A stretch of 64,000 nucleotides of DNA from Kiritimatiellia bacterium. GTDB lineage: Bacteria; Verrucomicrobiota; Kiritimatiellia; UBA8416; JABMPJ01. This document shows positions 41,360-49,558 of the stretch, in pieces; the stretch's first letter is position 1, and the number at the start of each line of letters is the position of its first letter. The stretch spans positions 62,001 through 126,000 of the forward strand of contig JASLOA010000027.1 in NCBI GenBank assembly GCA_030745755.1, given 5' to 3'. The notes under the pieces are model-generated. The model was not told the origin of the DNA, ran no database searches, and saw only the letters and a program-made list of their open reading frames with translations. Made by a program: the position numbers and the translations under genes.

Positions 41360-41688
41360 TTAGCCGCGAAGGAACGCAAAGAACGCAAAGAAAGAATACT
41401 GAACCACGGAGACACAGAGACACGGAGGAGATGAGAGAGAAGAGGAAGACGAGAAGATGTTGCAGAAATCGCCTGGCTCGGAATACCGAGCCAAACGATT
41501 TCTGCAACGTTGCTCCAAAGGAGAAAGAGGAGCGCGCAGAGGGGCATATGTCCGGTGCTGAAATGCCACTCCGAGGACTCCTCCCTCTCCCTGAGGACAA
41601 CGTCGCGAGAATCGAGGTGCGCCGTATCCGGCGCGCCCGATTCTCGCGACATTCCCTTCTCCTCCGTGCCTTCGTGCCTCCGTGGTTT
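41360..41688. repeat. Composite palindromic repeat unit before gspI
   Basis: This is the only stretch over 300 bp in the secretion operon without a gene. It holds, in order, a second TTAGCCGCGAA...ACGCAAAGA copy (41360-41394), an ACCACGGAGACACAGAGACA word (from 41403), nested hairpin C (13-bp stem 41459-41471 with 41496-41508; inner GGCTCGG-AATA-CCGAGCC), and nested hairpin D in the opposite sense (13-bp stem 41602-41614 with 41638-41650; inner loop TATC, i.e. GATA reversed). It ends with the inverted CTCCGTGCCTTCGTGCCTCC word (41661-41680, then GTGGTTT). Confidence 0.85.
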
Positions 41689-42078
41689 CTCCCATCTCCA
41701 TCTCGCTCCGGCTTCACGCTTATCGAGGTGATGATTGCGGCGGCGATACTCGGGGTGTCGTTGGGGGTATTGTTGACGGCGGCGAGTCGGTGTCTGTTGG
41801 TGCTGTCGGTGGCCACGCATTACCAGGATGCGCAGTTGGCACGCAGCATGGCAGAGGTCGAGTATCCCCTGATCGTGACCAACGAACTGGATGACATAGC
41901 CGTCCCGCAGATGACACTCGACAATGGGATGACGTTTGAGCGGGTGGTCGATGAGGATGATGAGGACGAGGATAACCTGTACGTAGTCACAACCCGGGTG
42001 GGCTGGAGTGCGCGTGGAGCGGAGCGCGTGGACGAGGTCGTGCAGTATGTTTATCACGACGAGGACGATGATGACTGA
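41674..42078 (+). CDS. gspI: Minor pseudopilin GspI
   Basis: A 134-residue minor pseudopilin with mature start FTLIEVMIAAAILGVSLGVLL. GTG 41674 gives a normal 13-residue leader, PPWFLPSPSRSG before the cut. Longer in-frame starts (ATG 41431, 41548, 41563) would make leaders of 50 to 94 residues translated from palindromic repeat sequence, which is unlikely. No good ribosome site precedes the GTG, which lies in the right arm of the repeat unit. The C-terminal VTTRVGWSARGAERVDEVVQYVY fits GspI. Confidence 0.85.
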   Translation: MPPWFLPSPSRSGFTLIEVMIAAAILGVSLGVLLTAASRCLLVLSVATHYQDAQLARSMAEVEYPLIVTNELDDIAVPQMTLDNGMTFERVVDEDDEDEDNLYVVTTRVGWSARGAERVDEVVQYVYHDEDDDD

Positions 42079-42083
42079 GCTCC

Positions 42084-42159
42084 GGCCAAGGCGAGGGTCT
42101 CTCGCCCGACCGTCCCGGAATACCGGGCCGCTAAGGAGCGAGTGACCCTCGCCTTGGCC
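42084..42159. repeat. Nested hairpin with 16-bp stem and AATA-loop (element B)
   Basis: GGCCAAGGCGAGGGTC (42084-42099) pairs perfectly with GACCCTCGCCTTGGCC (42144-42159). A further 5 bp (CTCGC/GCGAG) extends inward past one mismatch. The loop holds CCCGG-AATA-CCGGG (42114-42127). The flanks CTCC...TCCGC match the 28586-28820 element, but the variable stem differs. It sits in the gspI-gspJ gap. Confidence 0.85.
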
Positions 42160-42218
42160 TCCGCAAGGGGTAGACGTCCGAGGAAGACATTGATGGCAAC
42201 AGGTGCAGAAAGTTGGAA

Positions 42219-43052
42219 ATGACTGGGCAAGCTAAAGGCAGAGTTGGTGGCTTCACGCTGCTTGAGGTGTTGGTGGCGGTGACGATCTTGACGGCGATCA
42301 CCGGCATTACGCTGATGGCGTTCCAGGTGGTGTCTGCCGCCTGGCGTAAGGGCATGTCGCTGAGCGACAGTTTGCATCATGGCGATTTCGTGATGGACCA
42401 GTTGGTGTTGGGCTTGCGGTCGGCCTATTATATGCCGGACAGCGAGGATGAGCAGGACAAGTATGGCTTTGCCATCGAGGATAACGGTGACTCGACCAGG
42501 TCCAGCGACATGGTGACATGGGTCAAACTCGGGTCGGCGCTAGTGGGAAGCGACAGTCGTGACCTGGAAAATCCGAACATGCCTCACCGCGTGGAGTTCT
42601 TTGTGGTCGAGGATGAGCAGGGCGAGTCCGCTGCGGCCGTGCGCGCGTGGAGTCTGGTGAAGCAGCTGGAGGATTTTGAGTCCGACGACGTCGAGCCGCG
42701 CTTTATTGCCCGCCGTATCGTGGGCTTTAACTGCCGTATGCAGGATCCGGAGTCCGATTTGGAGGATGAGATTGAGTGGATTGATGACTGGGAGGATACG
42801 AACCGGCTACCGCACAGCGTAGAAGTGACGCTGTGGATGGATCCGGCAGAGGAGGGCGAGGACCCCATCGAGTTGAAGCGCGTGGTTCAGATCCCATTGG
42901 GTCCGCTGTCGTGGGGGCGCAGTACATCGGCCCAGCCCTCGAAGTCGAAGCCAAAGGACGGTGGCCGCACGCGCAAGACGACAGGTCGTTCTCCCGGTAG
43001 CGGCCGCAGTGGCGGCAGTGGTGCGCCACCAGCAGCGAAGATTTCACCATGA
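42219..43052 (+). CDS. gspJ: Minor pseudopilin GspJ
   Basis: A 277-residue minor pseudopilin. The short leader ends VGG before FTLLEVLVAVTILTAITGITL. TTG 42213 is an alternative start with the same cut site. The globular part shows the GspJ arrangement, with MDQLVLGLRSAYYM, HRVEFFVVEDE, then RRIVGFNCRM and HSVEVTLWMD. A basic Ser/Gly-rich tail (about 240-277) is an extension. It overlaps gspK by 4 nt. Confidence 0.9.
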   Translation: MTGQAKGRVGGFTLLEVLVAVTILTAITGITLMAFQVVSAAWRKGMSLSDSLHHGDFVMDQLVLGLRSAYYMPDSEDEQDKYGFAIEDNGDSTRSSDMVTWVKLGSALVGSDSRDLENPNMPHRVEFFVVEDEQGESAAAVRAWSLVKQLEDFESDDVEPRFIARRIVGFNCRMQDPESDLEDEIEWIDDWEDTNRLPHSVEVTLWMDPAEEGEDPIELKRVVQIPLGPLSWGRSTSAQPSKSKPKDGGRTRKTTGRSPGSGRSGGSGAPPAAKISP

Positions 43053-44086
43053 AGCAGTCTGCGATAGATCGGCCGAGGGGGGGGCGCTCAGGGTCAGCGC
43101 TGATCCTTGTGCTCTGGAGCGTGGCGCTGATGGCTGTCCTGATCGGCGGATTCGCCTTCGATTCCCATGTTGAGGGGCGCATCACCTACTATTACCGCAA
43201 CCGGACCAAGGCCGATTACCTGGCCAAATCCGGTATCGAGGTGGCGCGCATGCTGATGATTAAGCAGGGGGAGGTCAGTGACGAGGAGGAGCCGGAAGAC
43301 GACGATCGCTGGTTCGATGCGGCCAAACGGCTGGGGCAGGGCTTGGCGGTGCAGGGGCTGGTTGAAGAGTTGGGGGAAGGAGAGATTCAGCTCCACATCG
43401 TACCGGAGCCGGCCCGTCGCAATGTCAATCTCCTCAAGGAAGACGATTGGGAGCGTATCCTTGAGGTGTCGAACGTGCCTGAAGATTTCTGGCCCGAGAT
43501 TATAGAGTCGTTCCAGGACTGGGTGGACGCGGACGATGAGCCGCTGAGCGATGGCGCGGAGACGGATGATTACTACTCCACGCTGGAGTCGCCCTACATG
43601 GCCAAGAATGGTCCGCTCGACACGGTCGGTGAACTTCTCCTTGTCAAGGGTTTCAGCCGGGCGATACTATTTGGTGGTCCGCTGGGTGACATCGAGGATG
43701 AAGAGGGCGCTCCGTTGGTGGTGACGGGTATTGATGATTTGCTGACGACCTATGGTGACGGCAAGGTCAATATCAACGCGGCATCGAAGCGGGTGTTGAT
43801 GACCCTGCCGGAAGTCGATGAGCTGGTGGCGGGCGCGATCATAGAAGAGCTAGAGGGTGTGCTGCTCGACGAGGGGTCGGATGAGGACACATCGTTTAAA
43901 GATCCGGGCGACTTGCTGGCGCGAATACCGGAGCTGACATCGGCGATCACAAAGCATATAACTGTGGATTCGAGTATATACCGCATCACGAGTATCGGCC
44001 GTGTAGGCGGGGTTGAGCGCCGTATATGGTGCATCGCCGAACGTGAACGGGAGTCGTTGCGCTTCCTGAGATGGCGAGAGGAATAG
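43049..44086 (+). CDS. gspK: Minor pseudopilin GspK
   Basis: A 345-residue GspK, the large pseudopilin at the pseudopilus tip. The leader and membrane helix read RGGRSGSALILVLWSVALMAVLIGG (two parts), with Gly before the cut and no Glu5, as expected for GspK. ADYLAKSGIEVARML and DWVDADDEP are typical. KVNINAASKRVLMTLP is the conserved helix-hairpin-helix-like region. ATGA overlap with gspJ. Confidence 0.92.
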   Translation: MKQSAIDRPRGGRSGSALILVLWSVALMAVLIGGFAFDSHVEGRITYYYRNRTKADYLAKSGIEVARMLMIKQGEVSDEEEPEDDDRWFDAAKRLGQGLAVQGLVEELGEGEIQLHIVPEPARRNVNLLKEDDWERILEVSNVPEDFWPEIIESFQDWVDADDEPLSDGAETDDYYSTLESPYMAKNGPLDTVGELLLVKGFSRAILFGGPLGDIEDEEGAPLVVTGIDDLLTTYGDGKVNINAASKRVLMTLPEVDELVAGAIIEELEGVLLDEGSDEDTSFKDPGDLLARIPELTSAITKHITVDSSIYRITSIGRVGGVERRIWCIAERERESLRFLRWREE

Positions 44087-44087
44087 A

Positions 44088-45473
44088 GTGGCTAAAGGAC
44101 GGGCAACAGGATTTGTGCTGGACGGCGACCGCCTGGAATGGGCGGCCCTGGTCCATGCCGGCGATCGCCTGCGTCGCGTTGACCAGGGCATGGAAGTGCT
44201 CGCGTCCGCCGAGGAAGGTACTGACGCGGGGGCCGCACTCGAGGCCCAGGCTGAGCAGGTCCGGAAGGCCTGCGCATCGGTCAAGGGCGATACGGTCCTG
44301 GGGCTGCCCTCCACCGAAGTCCTGTTGCGCGTGGTGGACCTGCCCGCGGTGGGAGATGATGAGCTGTCCGAGATGGTTGAGCTCCAGGCCGACAAATTTT
44401 CACCGTTCCCGATCGAGACCATGGCCGTATCGCACGAAGTGCTCGAACGCGGCGATGCGCAGTGCCGCGTGCTTGTGGCCGCGGCACGCGATGAAGCGAT
44501 CGGCGCGCACGCACAGCTCCTGGTGGAGGCCGGGCTGCGCCCGGCGGGGATCGACAGTTGTGCCCTGGGGTGGTGGCGCTTGCTCCAGGATGCCGGTGGG
44601 GTACCGGGCGAGGGTCGGGCTCTGTTGGTTATTGTGGCGGGCCCGGTCGTCGACCTGGTTGCCGTACAGGACGGTCTGCCGCTGCTTTTTCGCTCACTGG
44701 ATCTTGGTGTCGATCTTCCGACGGCAGACGTGGCGGCCGAGATCGGCCAGGAACTGAATCACACCCTCATCAGCCTGGAACTGGAGCAGGGCAGCCAGCC
44801 GTGTAGCGTTGCGCTGTGGGCCTACGAAGACCAGTTGGCTGCGCTTGGAAGCGCGCTACAGGCGCAGGATGTGGATCAGCTCACCACGCATGCGCTGGAC
44901 GGTCTGCCGACGGTGTGCGAGGGCATTGCCCGGCGCATGATCAGCGGTGGCGGCATAGATCTGACCCCACGGGCGTGGCTGGATGCTGACGAGGCGGCGC
45001 GCCATCGGCGGCAGGTACTCGGCGGACTTGCCGGTGTGCTGGGTGTGTGGCTGTTGTGCGTGGTGGTGCTGGTGTCGCTTCTCGGGTGGCGCAAGGGGGC
45101 GGTCAAGCGGCTCCAGGCCCGCCGGCAGACATGGGAGCAGCCGGCCATGGACGTGCGCGAACTACGTAGCCGCGTGCTGATGATAGATCGTTACACCGAC
45201 ATGTCGCGTTCGGCCCTGGAGTGTCTGCTTGAGATCAGCGGGATTCAACCGAAAGGCGTCGATCTCGTTTCGTATACCTACACCAAGGGAGACACCATTC
45301 GCATCAAGGGCCAGGCTTCCGCGCGTAGCATGATCTATGGCTTTAAGGAGGCCCTTGATACATCCGGCTTCTTCCCGTCGGTCGAGCTGGGCACCCAGAT
45401 CCAGGATCCCCGTCGTCGTCACTGGAACTTCGACATGGTCCTGAATCTACCCGGCGGGGAGGAGACATTATGA
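44088..45473 (+). CDS. gspL: Type II secretion protein GspL (PilM-like cytoplasmic domain plus membrane anchor)
   Basis: A 461-residue assembly protein. The actin-like cytoplasmic part (about 1-290) resembles PilM/GspL, with LGLPSTEVLLRVVDLPAVG and LVEAGLRPAGID. One membrane helix (about 308-326, GGLAGVLGVWLLCVVVLVSL) is followed by a coiled coil and a ferredoxin-like periplasmic domain. It starts at GTG 44088 right after gspK and overlaps gspM by 4 nt. It would couple GspE to the inner membrane platform. Confidence 0.85.
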   Translation: MAKGRATGFVLDGDRLEWAALVHAGDRLRRVDQGMEVLASAEEGTDAGAALEAQAEQVRKACASVKGDTVLGLPSTEVLLRVVDLPAVGDDELSEMVELQADKFSPFPIETMAVSHEVLERGDAQCRVLVAAARDEAIGAHAQLLVEAGLRPAGIDSCALGWWRLLQDAGGVPGEGRALLVIVAGPVVDLVAVQDGLPLLFRSLDLGVDLPTADVAAEIGQELNHTLISLELEQGSQPCSVALWAYEDQLAALGSALQAQDVDQLTTHALDGLPTVCEGIARRMISGGGIDLTPRAWLDADEAARHRRQVLGGLAGVLGVWLLCVVVLVSLLGWRKGAVKRLQARRQTWEQPAMDVRELRSRVLMIDRYTDMSRSALECLLEISGIQPKGVDLVSYTYTKGDTIRIKGQASARSMIYGFKEALDTSGFFPSVELGTQIQDPRRRHWNFDMVLNLPGGEETL

Positions 45474-46021
45474 AGATCACCTCCCGCGAGTTGACGCTTG
45501 GCATCGTTACCCTGACCGTGGGGCTCTTTGGTGTTACGTTCCTGTTGGCCCGCCCGCGCCTGACGGAATGGCAGAGCTTGAAGAAGACCCAAACACGGCT
45601 CGAGGATGAGATCCGGCGCGACAGCGACCTGGTGAGCAAGCGTGCCGAGTGGGAGGGGCGCTTTGACGCTCTGAGTGAGGCCATGCCGCAATACGCCGAA
45701 AAGCAGAAGACCGATGTCCTGTGGCTCTCGACGATTGACAGCGTGGCGAGCAAGCACGGCCTTGAGATCCGGCGCATTGAGGCCGGGGATGAGCGGCAGC
45801 AGGGGGATGTCTACGAGCTGCCCATCGAATGCACCGAATGGGAAGGGAATCTGGATGCGCTACTCCATTTCCTGTTTGATTTGCAGTCTCGCGGTGCTAT
45901 GCTCGATGTGCGCTTTTTGCATATAAAACCGAAGGCCGGAAAAGTGCTGCGGGGCCGTTTTTCCCTCTCTTGTGCCTATACGCGAGGGGATAACACCACG
46001 GATGCGGGCGGGTCGGAGTAA
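45470..46021 (+). CDS. gspM: Type II secretion protein GspM (PilO-like)
   Basis: A 183-residue bitopic protein. One membrane helix (about 9-27, LGIVTLTVGLFGVTFLLA) precedes a coiled coil (SLKKTQTRLEDEIRRDSDL) and a ferredoxin-like C-terminal domain. Size and topology match GspM/PilO. The ATG overlaps the gspL stop. GspC is not seen in the window. Confidence 0.82.
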   Translation: MKITSRELTLGIVTLTVGLFGVTFLLARPRLTEWQSLKKTQTRLEDEIRRDSDLVSKRAEWEGRFDALSEAMPQYAEKQKTDVLWLSTIDSVASKHGLEIRRIEAGDERQQGDVYELPIECTEWEGNLDALLHFLFDLQSRGAMLDVRFLHIKPKAGKVLRGRFSLSCAYTRGDNTTDAGGSE

Positions 46022-46024
46022 TCA

Positions 46025-48523
46025 ATGAGAAGATGTCTTGAAACAAGCAATCGCCGCGGGCTGATGGTGTTCAGCCTGGTGGCCCTTCTGTTGTTGCCCA
46101 GCGCGGTTGTGCGAGGTCAGCGCGACGCAGGCAGCGAAGAGTCCTATCACCTGAAGTTCAATCAGTCCGAGCTGGATATCGTCCTTAGAGATTTTAGCCA
46201 GAAGACCAATCGGACCCTGCTGCAGGGACCCAAAGTGCCCAAGACCAAGATTACCCTGCGCAGCCAGGGGGGGCTAACGAAGGACGAGTACCTGCAGGCC
46301 GTGGAAGCCTTACTGGCCATGCACGGTATCGGCCTGGTGAAGGTCGGCGAGAAGTTTGTCAAGGTGGTGCCGATCGCCGAGGCGCGCAAGGAATCAATGC
46401 GGATCGGGGAGCAGCAGTTCGAGGTCGTGCTGGATGCCGAAGGTAATCCGGTCACCAACCTGACCGGCAAGCTCGTGCAGCGCTTCGTAGGCCTGGATGA
46501 AACGGATGCACTGGTCAGCCAGCTCATCACGCTCAAGCATATTGGCATCGGGGAAGCCAAGACGGCTGTCGATCCGCTTAAGCATTCGTATGGGCAGATC
46601 CATACGTTTGAGAGCATGAACAGTCTGCTCGTAACCGATACATCGTCGAATATCAACCGGATCATGAAGATCCTGCAGTACATCGACCAGCCGATCGAAT
46701 CCCGCGAAGAGCCGCACATCATTGCCATCAAGTACAGCAAGGCCAGCGAGATCAAGAGCAAGCTCGAGGAGCTGATTGCCGACTCGCAGGCGGCAGCCAA
46801 GAAGACCGTCGCGGTTCGCAAGAGTGCCGGCAGTCCGGGCACGGTCAAGCGTGCCACCCCAGCCGGTGTCATCCGTGCCCGCACGGTACCTGTTGCTTCT
46901 CCGGCGGCTCGGGTCACGGAAGAAATCGTGGCTCAGGCAGAACGCGGCATCATACGCGGCAAGGTCAAGATCGTGGCCGACGACCGGACCAATATCCTGA
47001 TCATCATCACGCGCCCGGAGAACATGAAGTACTTCGAGAAGATTGTGCAGGTGCTTGATGTGGAGACCTCGCCGGATGTCGTGGTGCACGTGATACGTCT
47101 GGAGTTCGCCGACGCCAAGGAAATCGCCGGCATGCTGAACGACCTGATTGGTGCGGCAGCCAAGGAAGAGGCGCCCGCCGGCACAAAGGCACCCGTGTCG
47201 AAGGGGGGGAGCACGGCTCTGCGCGAGATCAAGAAACCGGCCGCAACCGTGGGGGTCGCTGGCAAATCAAAGATTGGCGAACTGTCCAAGGACAACATCA
47301 AGATCCTGGCCGACGAACGGACCAATGCGCTGATCATCATGGCCAGCAAGTCCGACCTGGTCACGATCCAGGAGATTGTCGGGGACATGGACATGATGCT
47401 CTCGCAGGTGTTGGTTGAGGCGGTCGTGCTGGAGGTCAACCTGGACGACACCTTTGAGTCCGGATTCGACTGGCTGCAGCGTTCGATCATTGCCTACAAC
47501 GAAGATCAGTTCGGCACACGCTCGCCGATTGCCTCCTTCGCCGGTGGTGGCGGCGGCGGCAGCATGAAACCCAGCGATAGCCTGGCATTCAACGAGATCG
47601 GAAAGTTTCCGAGCGACCCGCTGTCCGGGCTGACCTACTATACGACCTTCTTTGATCTCAACTTGGACATGGTGTTGCGCCTGGTGTCGACCGACTCGCG
47701 CACCAAGATCCTCTCCTCGCCTGTCATCCTGACAACCGACAACAAGGACGCGTCGATTGACGTGTCCACCGAGCGCTACTTCTATAAAGGTAAGAAATAC
47801 GTGGGCGGCGGCGACAACCCCTTCTACGAGGACGATGTGGAGACCAAGAAGGTCGGTATTTCGTTGAACGTGACGCCTCGCATCAATGCCAAAAAATTCG
47901 TGGTGATGGAGATCGCACAGGAGATTGCGAACGTTTCCGGGGTCCAGACTATTAACGAGACCGATTGGCCGATTGTAACGACGCGTAAGCTCGAGGCGGA
48001 CATCGCAGTGGCCAGTGGCGACACGATCGTTCTCGGCGGGTTGGTTCTCAACCAGACGATCAATACCGAGAGCAAGGTGCCGCTGCTGGGTGATATCCCG
48101 ATCCTGGGCCGTCTGTTCAAGTCGCAGCGCGATGAGAAGACGCGCAACGAGGTGATTGTCTTTATTACGCCCTACGTCCTGAATACGCCCGAGGATATGG
48201 AAGCCGACGCGCATCGTCGTTTGGAAGCCGCGAATGTTGAGGGCATGTGGAAGCGTGGTTGGTCAAACAGCCGCCTGGCCGAGCCGAACAAGGAAGATAT
48301 CAAGCAAGCCGCTCTGGACGCCAAGGAGGCCAAGCGGCGGCAGAAAGAAATGGACAAAGAGGCCCGCCGTCGCGCCGCGGAGCAGGCAAAGCAAGAGCCC
48401 GAAGAGAGCCCTGCCGTGATGGAGCCTGAGGTGGACGATTTCATAGCCCGCGAGAGTAGACGGTGGGATAAGATTCTGGACAAGGTGGACAAGGAGATCG
48501 AGGGGGATATCGAGAGTCCGTGA
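46025..48523 (+). CDS. gspD: Type II secretion outer-membrane secretin GspD
   Basis: An 832-residue secretin. A signal peptide (ends near VVRGQ) is followed by N0 (YHLKFNQSELDIVLRDFS), N1-N3 repeats (VTDTSSNINRIMKILQYID; DDRTNILIIITRPENMKYF; DERTNALIIMASKSDL) and the secretin domain with VLVEAVVLEV, KILSSPVILTTDNKDASI and the signature VPLLGDIPILGRLFKS. The C-terminal 110 residues are charged (KEAKRRQKEMDKEARRRAAE), a tail beyond the normal end. Ala/Lys/Ser-rich insertions lie between N-domains. It forms the outer-membrane channel and ends the operon. Confidence 0.95.
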   Translation: MRRCLETSNRRGLMVFSLVALLLLPSAVVRGQRDAGSEESYHLKFNQSELDIVLRDFSQKTNRTLLQGPKVPKTKITLRSQGGLTKDEYLQAVEALLAMHGIGLVKVGEKFVKVVPIAEARKESMRIGEQQFEVVLDAEGNPVTNLTGKLVQRFVGLDETDALVSQLITLKHIGIGEAKTAVDPLKHSYGQIHTFESMNSLLVTDTSSNINRIMKILQYIDQPIESREEPHIIAIKYSKASEIKSKLEELIADSQAAAKKTVAVRKSAGSPGTVKRATPAGVIRARTVPVASPAARVTEEIVAQAERGIIRGKVKIVADDRTNILIIITRPENMKYFEKIVQVLDVETSPDVVVHVIRLEFADAKEIAGMLNDLIGAAAKEEAPAGTKAPVSKGGSTALREIKKPAATVGVAGKSKIGELSKDNIKILADERTNALIIMASKSDLVTIQEIVGDMDMMLSQVLVEAVVLEVNLDDTFESGFDWLQRSIIAYNEDQFGTRSPIASFAGGGGGGSMKPSDSLAFNEIGKFPSDPLSGLTYYTTFFDLNLDMVLRLVSTDSRTKILSSPVILTTDNKDASIDVSTERYFYKGKKYVGGGDNPFYEDDVETKKVGISLNVTPRINAKKFVVMEIAQEIANVSGVQTINETDWPIVTTRKLEADIAVASGDTIVLGGLVLNQTINTESKVPLLGDIPILGRLFKSQRDEKTRNEVIVFITPYVLNTPEDMEADAHRRLEAANVEGMWKRGWSNSRLAEPNKEDIKQAALDAKEAKRRQKEMDKEARRRAAEQAKQEPEESPAVMEPEVDDFIARESRRWDKILDKVDKEIEGDIESP

Positions 48524-48532
48524 TGATGCTTG

Positions 48533-48601
48533 CGGCTCGCCGGGGACGGCTCGCCCTACCTGATCGAGGGCAAGGTAGGGCGAGCCGTCCCCGGCGAGCC
48601 G
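48533..48601. repeat. Perfect 29-bp palindrome between gspD and rplM
   Basis: Arms 48533-48561 and 48573-48601 are perfectly complementary over 29 bp with an 11-nt loop. The right arm begins AGGTAGGGCGAGCCGTCC, tying it to the GGTAGGGC family. It starts 9 nt after the gspD stop and probably folds in the mRNA, protecting the 3' end or terminating; no T-tract follows. Confidence 0.85.
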
Positions 48602-48646
48602 GAATCGTGCAGAAGCAACGCCAGGAAAAAACCATACCCTTGGGAG

Positions 48647-48676
48647 TTGACATCCTGGAGCGGCTTCCTGTATGTT
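48647..48676 (+). promoter_or_regulatory. Promoter of rplM-rpsI
   Basis: TTGACA (48647-48652, 6/6), an 18-nt spacer, TATGTT (48671-48676, 4/6). Transcription would begin near 48683, giving a 24-nt leader that carries the AAGGA ribosome site before ATG 48707. Confidence 0.7.
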
Positions 48677-48706
48677 TGCCGATCTTTTGTTGGGAAGGAT
48701 TTGGAT

Positions 48707-49138
48707 ATGAAGAGTTTTGTGGCGAAAGACCCTGGGCCGAACCGTACGTGGTTACTGGTTGACGTAGCGGACCTGCCTCTTGGCCGGGTTGCCGTTAAGA
48801 TTGCAGATGCACTGCGGGGCAAGGACAAGCCGACCTATACACCGCATGTGGACACGGGCGATTTTGTCGTAGTGATCAATGCAGAGAAGGTTAAGCTTAC
48901 CGGGAACAAGGATGATCAGAAGATCTACAAGCGTTTCTCGGGATGGCGTGGCGGTCTGAAAGAGACCAAGGCATCCGTGGTGCGTGAGCGTCACCCTGAT
49001 CGTATGATTCGGCAAGCCGTTCGCGGCATGATGCCCAAGAACACGCTGAACCGTAAGGCGATTAGCCGCCTCAAAGTCTACGCGGGCGCTGAGCACCCGC
49101 ATGAAGCGCAGAACCCCCAGATGGTGGAGTGGTTCTAA
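48707..49138 (+). CDS. rplM: 50S ribosomal protein L13
   Basis: A 143-residue L13. Characteristic segments are WLLVDVADLPLGRVAVKIAD, LRGKDKPTYTPHVDTGDFVV, YKRFSGWRGGLKE and AVRGMMPKNTLNRK. ATG 48707 is 6 nt after AAGGAT; the upstream open frame runs through the palindrome and promoter and is not coding. It forms the conserved pair with rpsI. Confidence 0.97.
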   Translation: MKSFVAKDPGPNRTWLLVDVADLPLGRVAVKIADALRGKDKPTYTPHVDTGDFVVVINAEKVKLTGNKDDQKIYKRFSGWRGGLKETKASVVRERHPDRMIRQAVRGMMPKNTLNRKAISRLKVYAGAEHPHEAQNPQMVEWF

Positions 49139-49159
49139 GAAAGCACACAGGAGTAGCAC

Positions 49160-49558
49160 GTGGCTGAGCAAGTAAAACAGAGTGCCGCAACCGGTCGCCG
49201 GAAGACGGCGGTTGCACGGGCCGAATTGGTACCCGGCAGTGGATCGTGGAAGGTCAACAAGCGCGATCTTAAAGAGTATTTTCCCAGTGAAGCCATGCGT
49301 ACGTTCATCGAACAGCCGCTTCAGATCACCAACACGGTCGAGAAGTACGACGTTGTTGCCCGCCTCAAGGGCGGCGGCATCAGCGGCCAGGCCGGCGCTC
49401 TGCGCCATGCCGTGGCACGTGCTCTCGCGGCGGACGATCCGTCCCTGCGCGAAGTGCTGAAGAACAGCGGATGCTTGACGCGCGATGCGCGTATGAAAGA
49501 GCGCAAGAAGGCTGGTCAGCCGGGCGCTCGCAAGCGCTTCCAGTTCTCGAAGCGCTAA
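49160..49558 (+). CDS. rpsI: 30S ribosomal protein S9
   Basis: A 132-residue S9. ATGRRKTAVARAELVPGSG, the GGGISGQAGALRHAVARAL core and the C-terminal ARKRFQFSKR, whose basic tail reaches the P-site tRNA, are diagnostic. It starts at GTG 49160 after CAGGAG. Its stop overlaps the helicase ATG by one base (TAATG). Confidence 0.97.
   Translation: MAEQVKQSAATGRRKTAVARAELVPGSGSWKVNKRDLKEYFPSEAMRTFIEQPLQITNTVEKYDVVARLKGGGISGQAGALRHAVARALAADDPSLREVLKNSGCLTRDARMKERKKAGQPGARKRFQFSKR

Noticed and set aside
41431-41673. A long N-terminal extension of GspI
   Set aside because: The 81 codons translate palindromic repeat sequence and would put the prepilin cut site far from the N-terminus.
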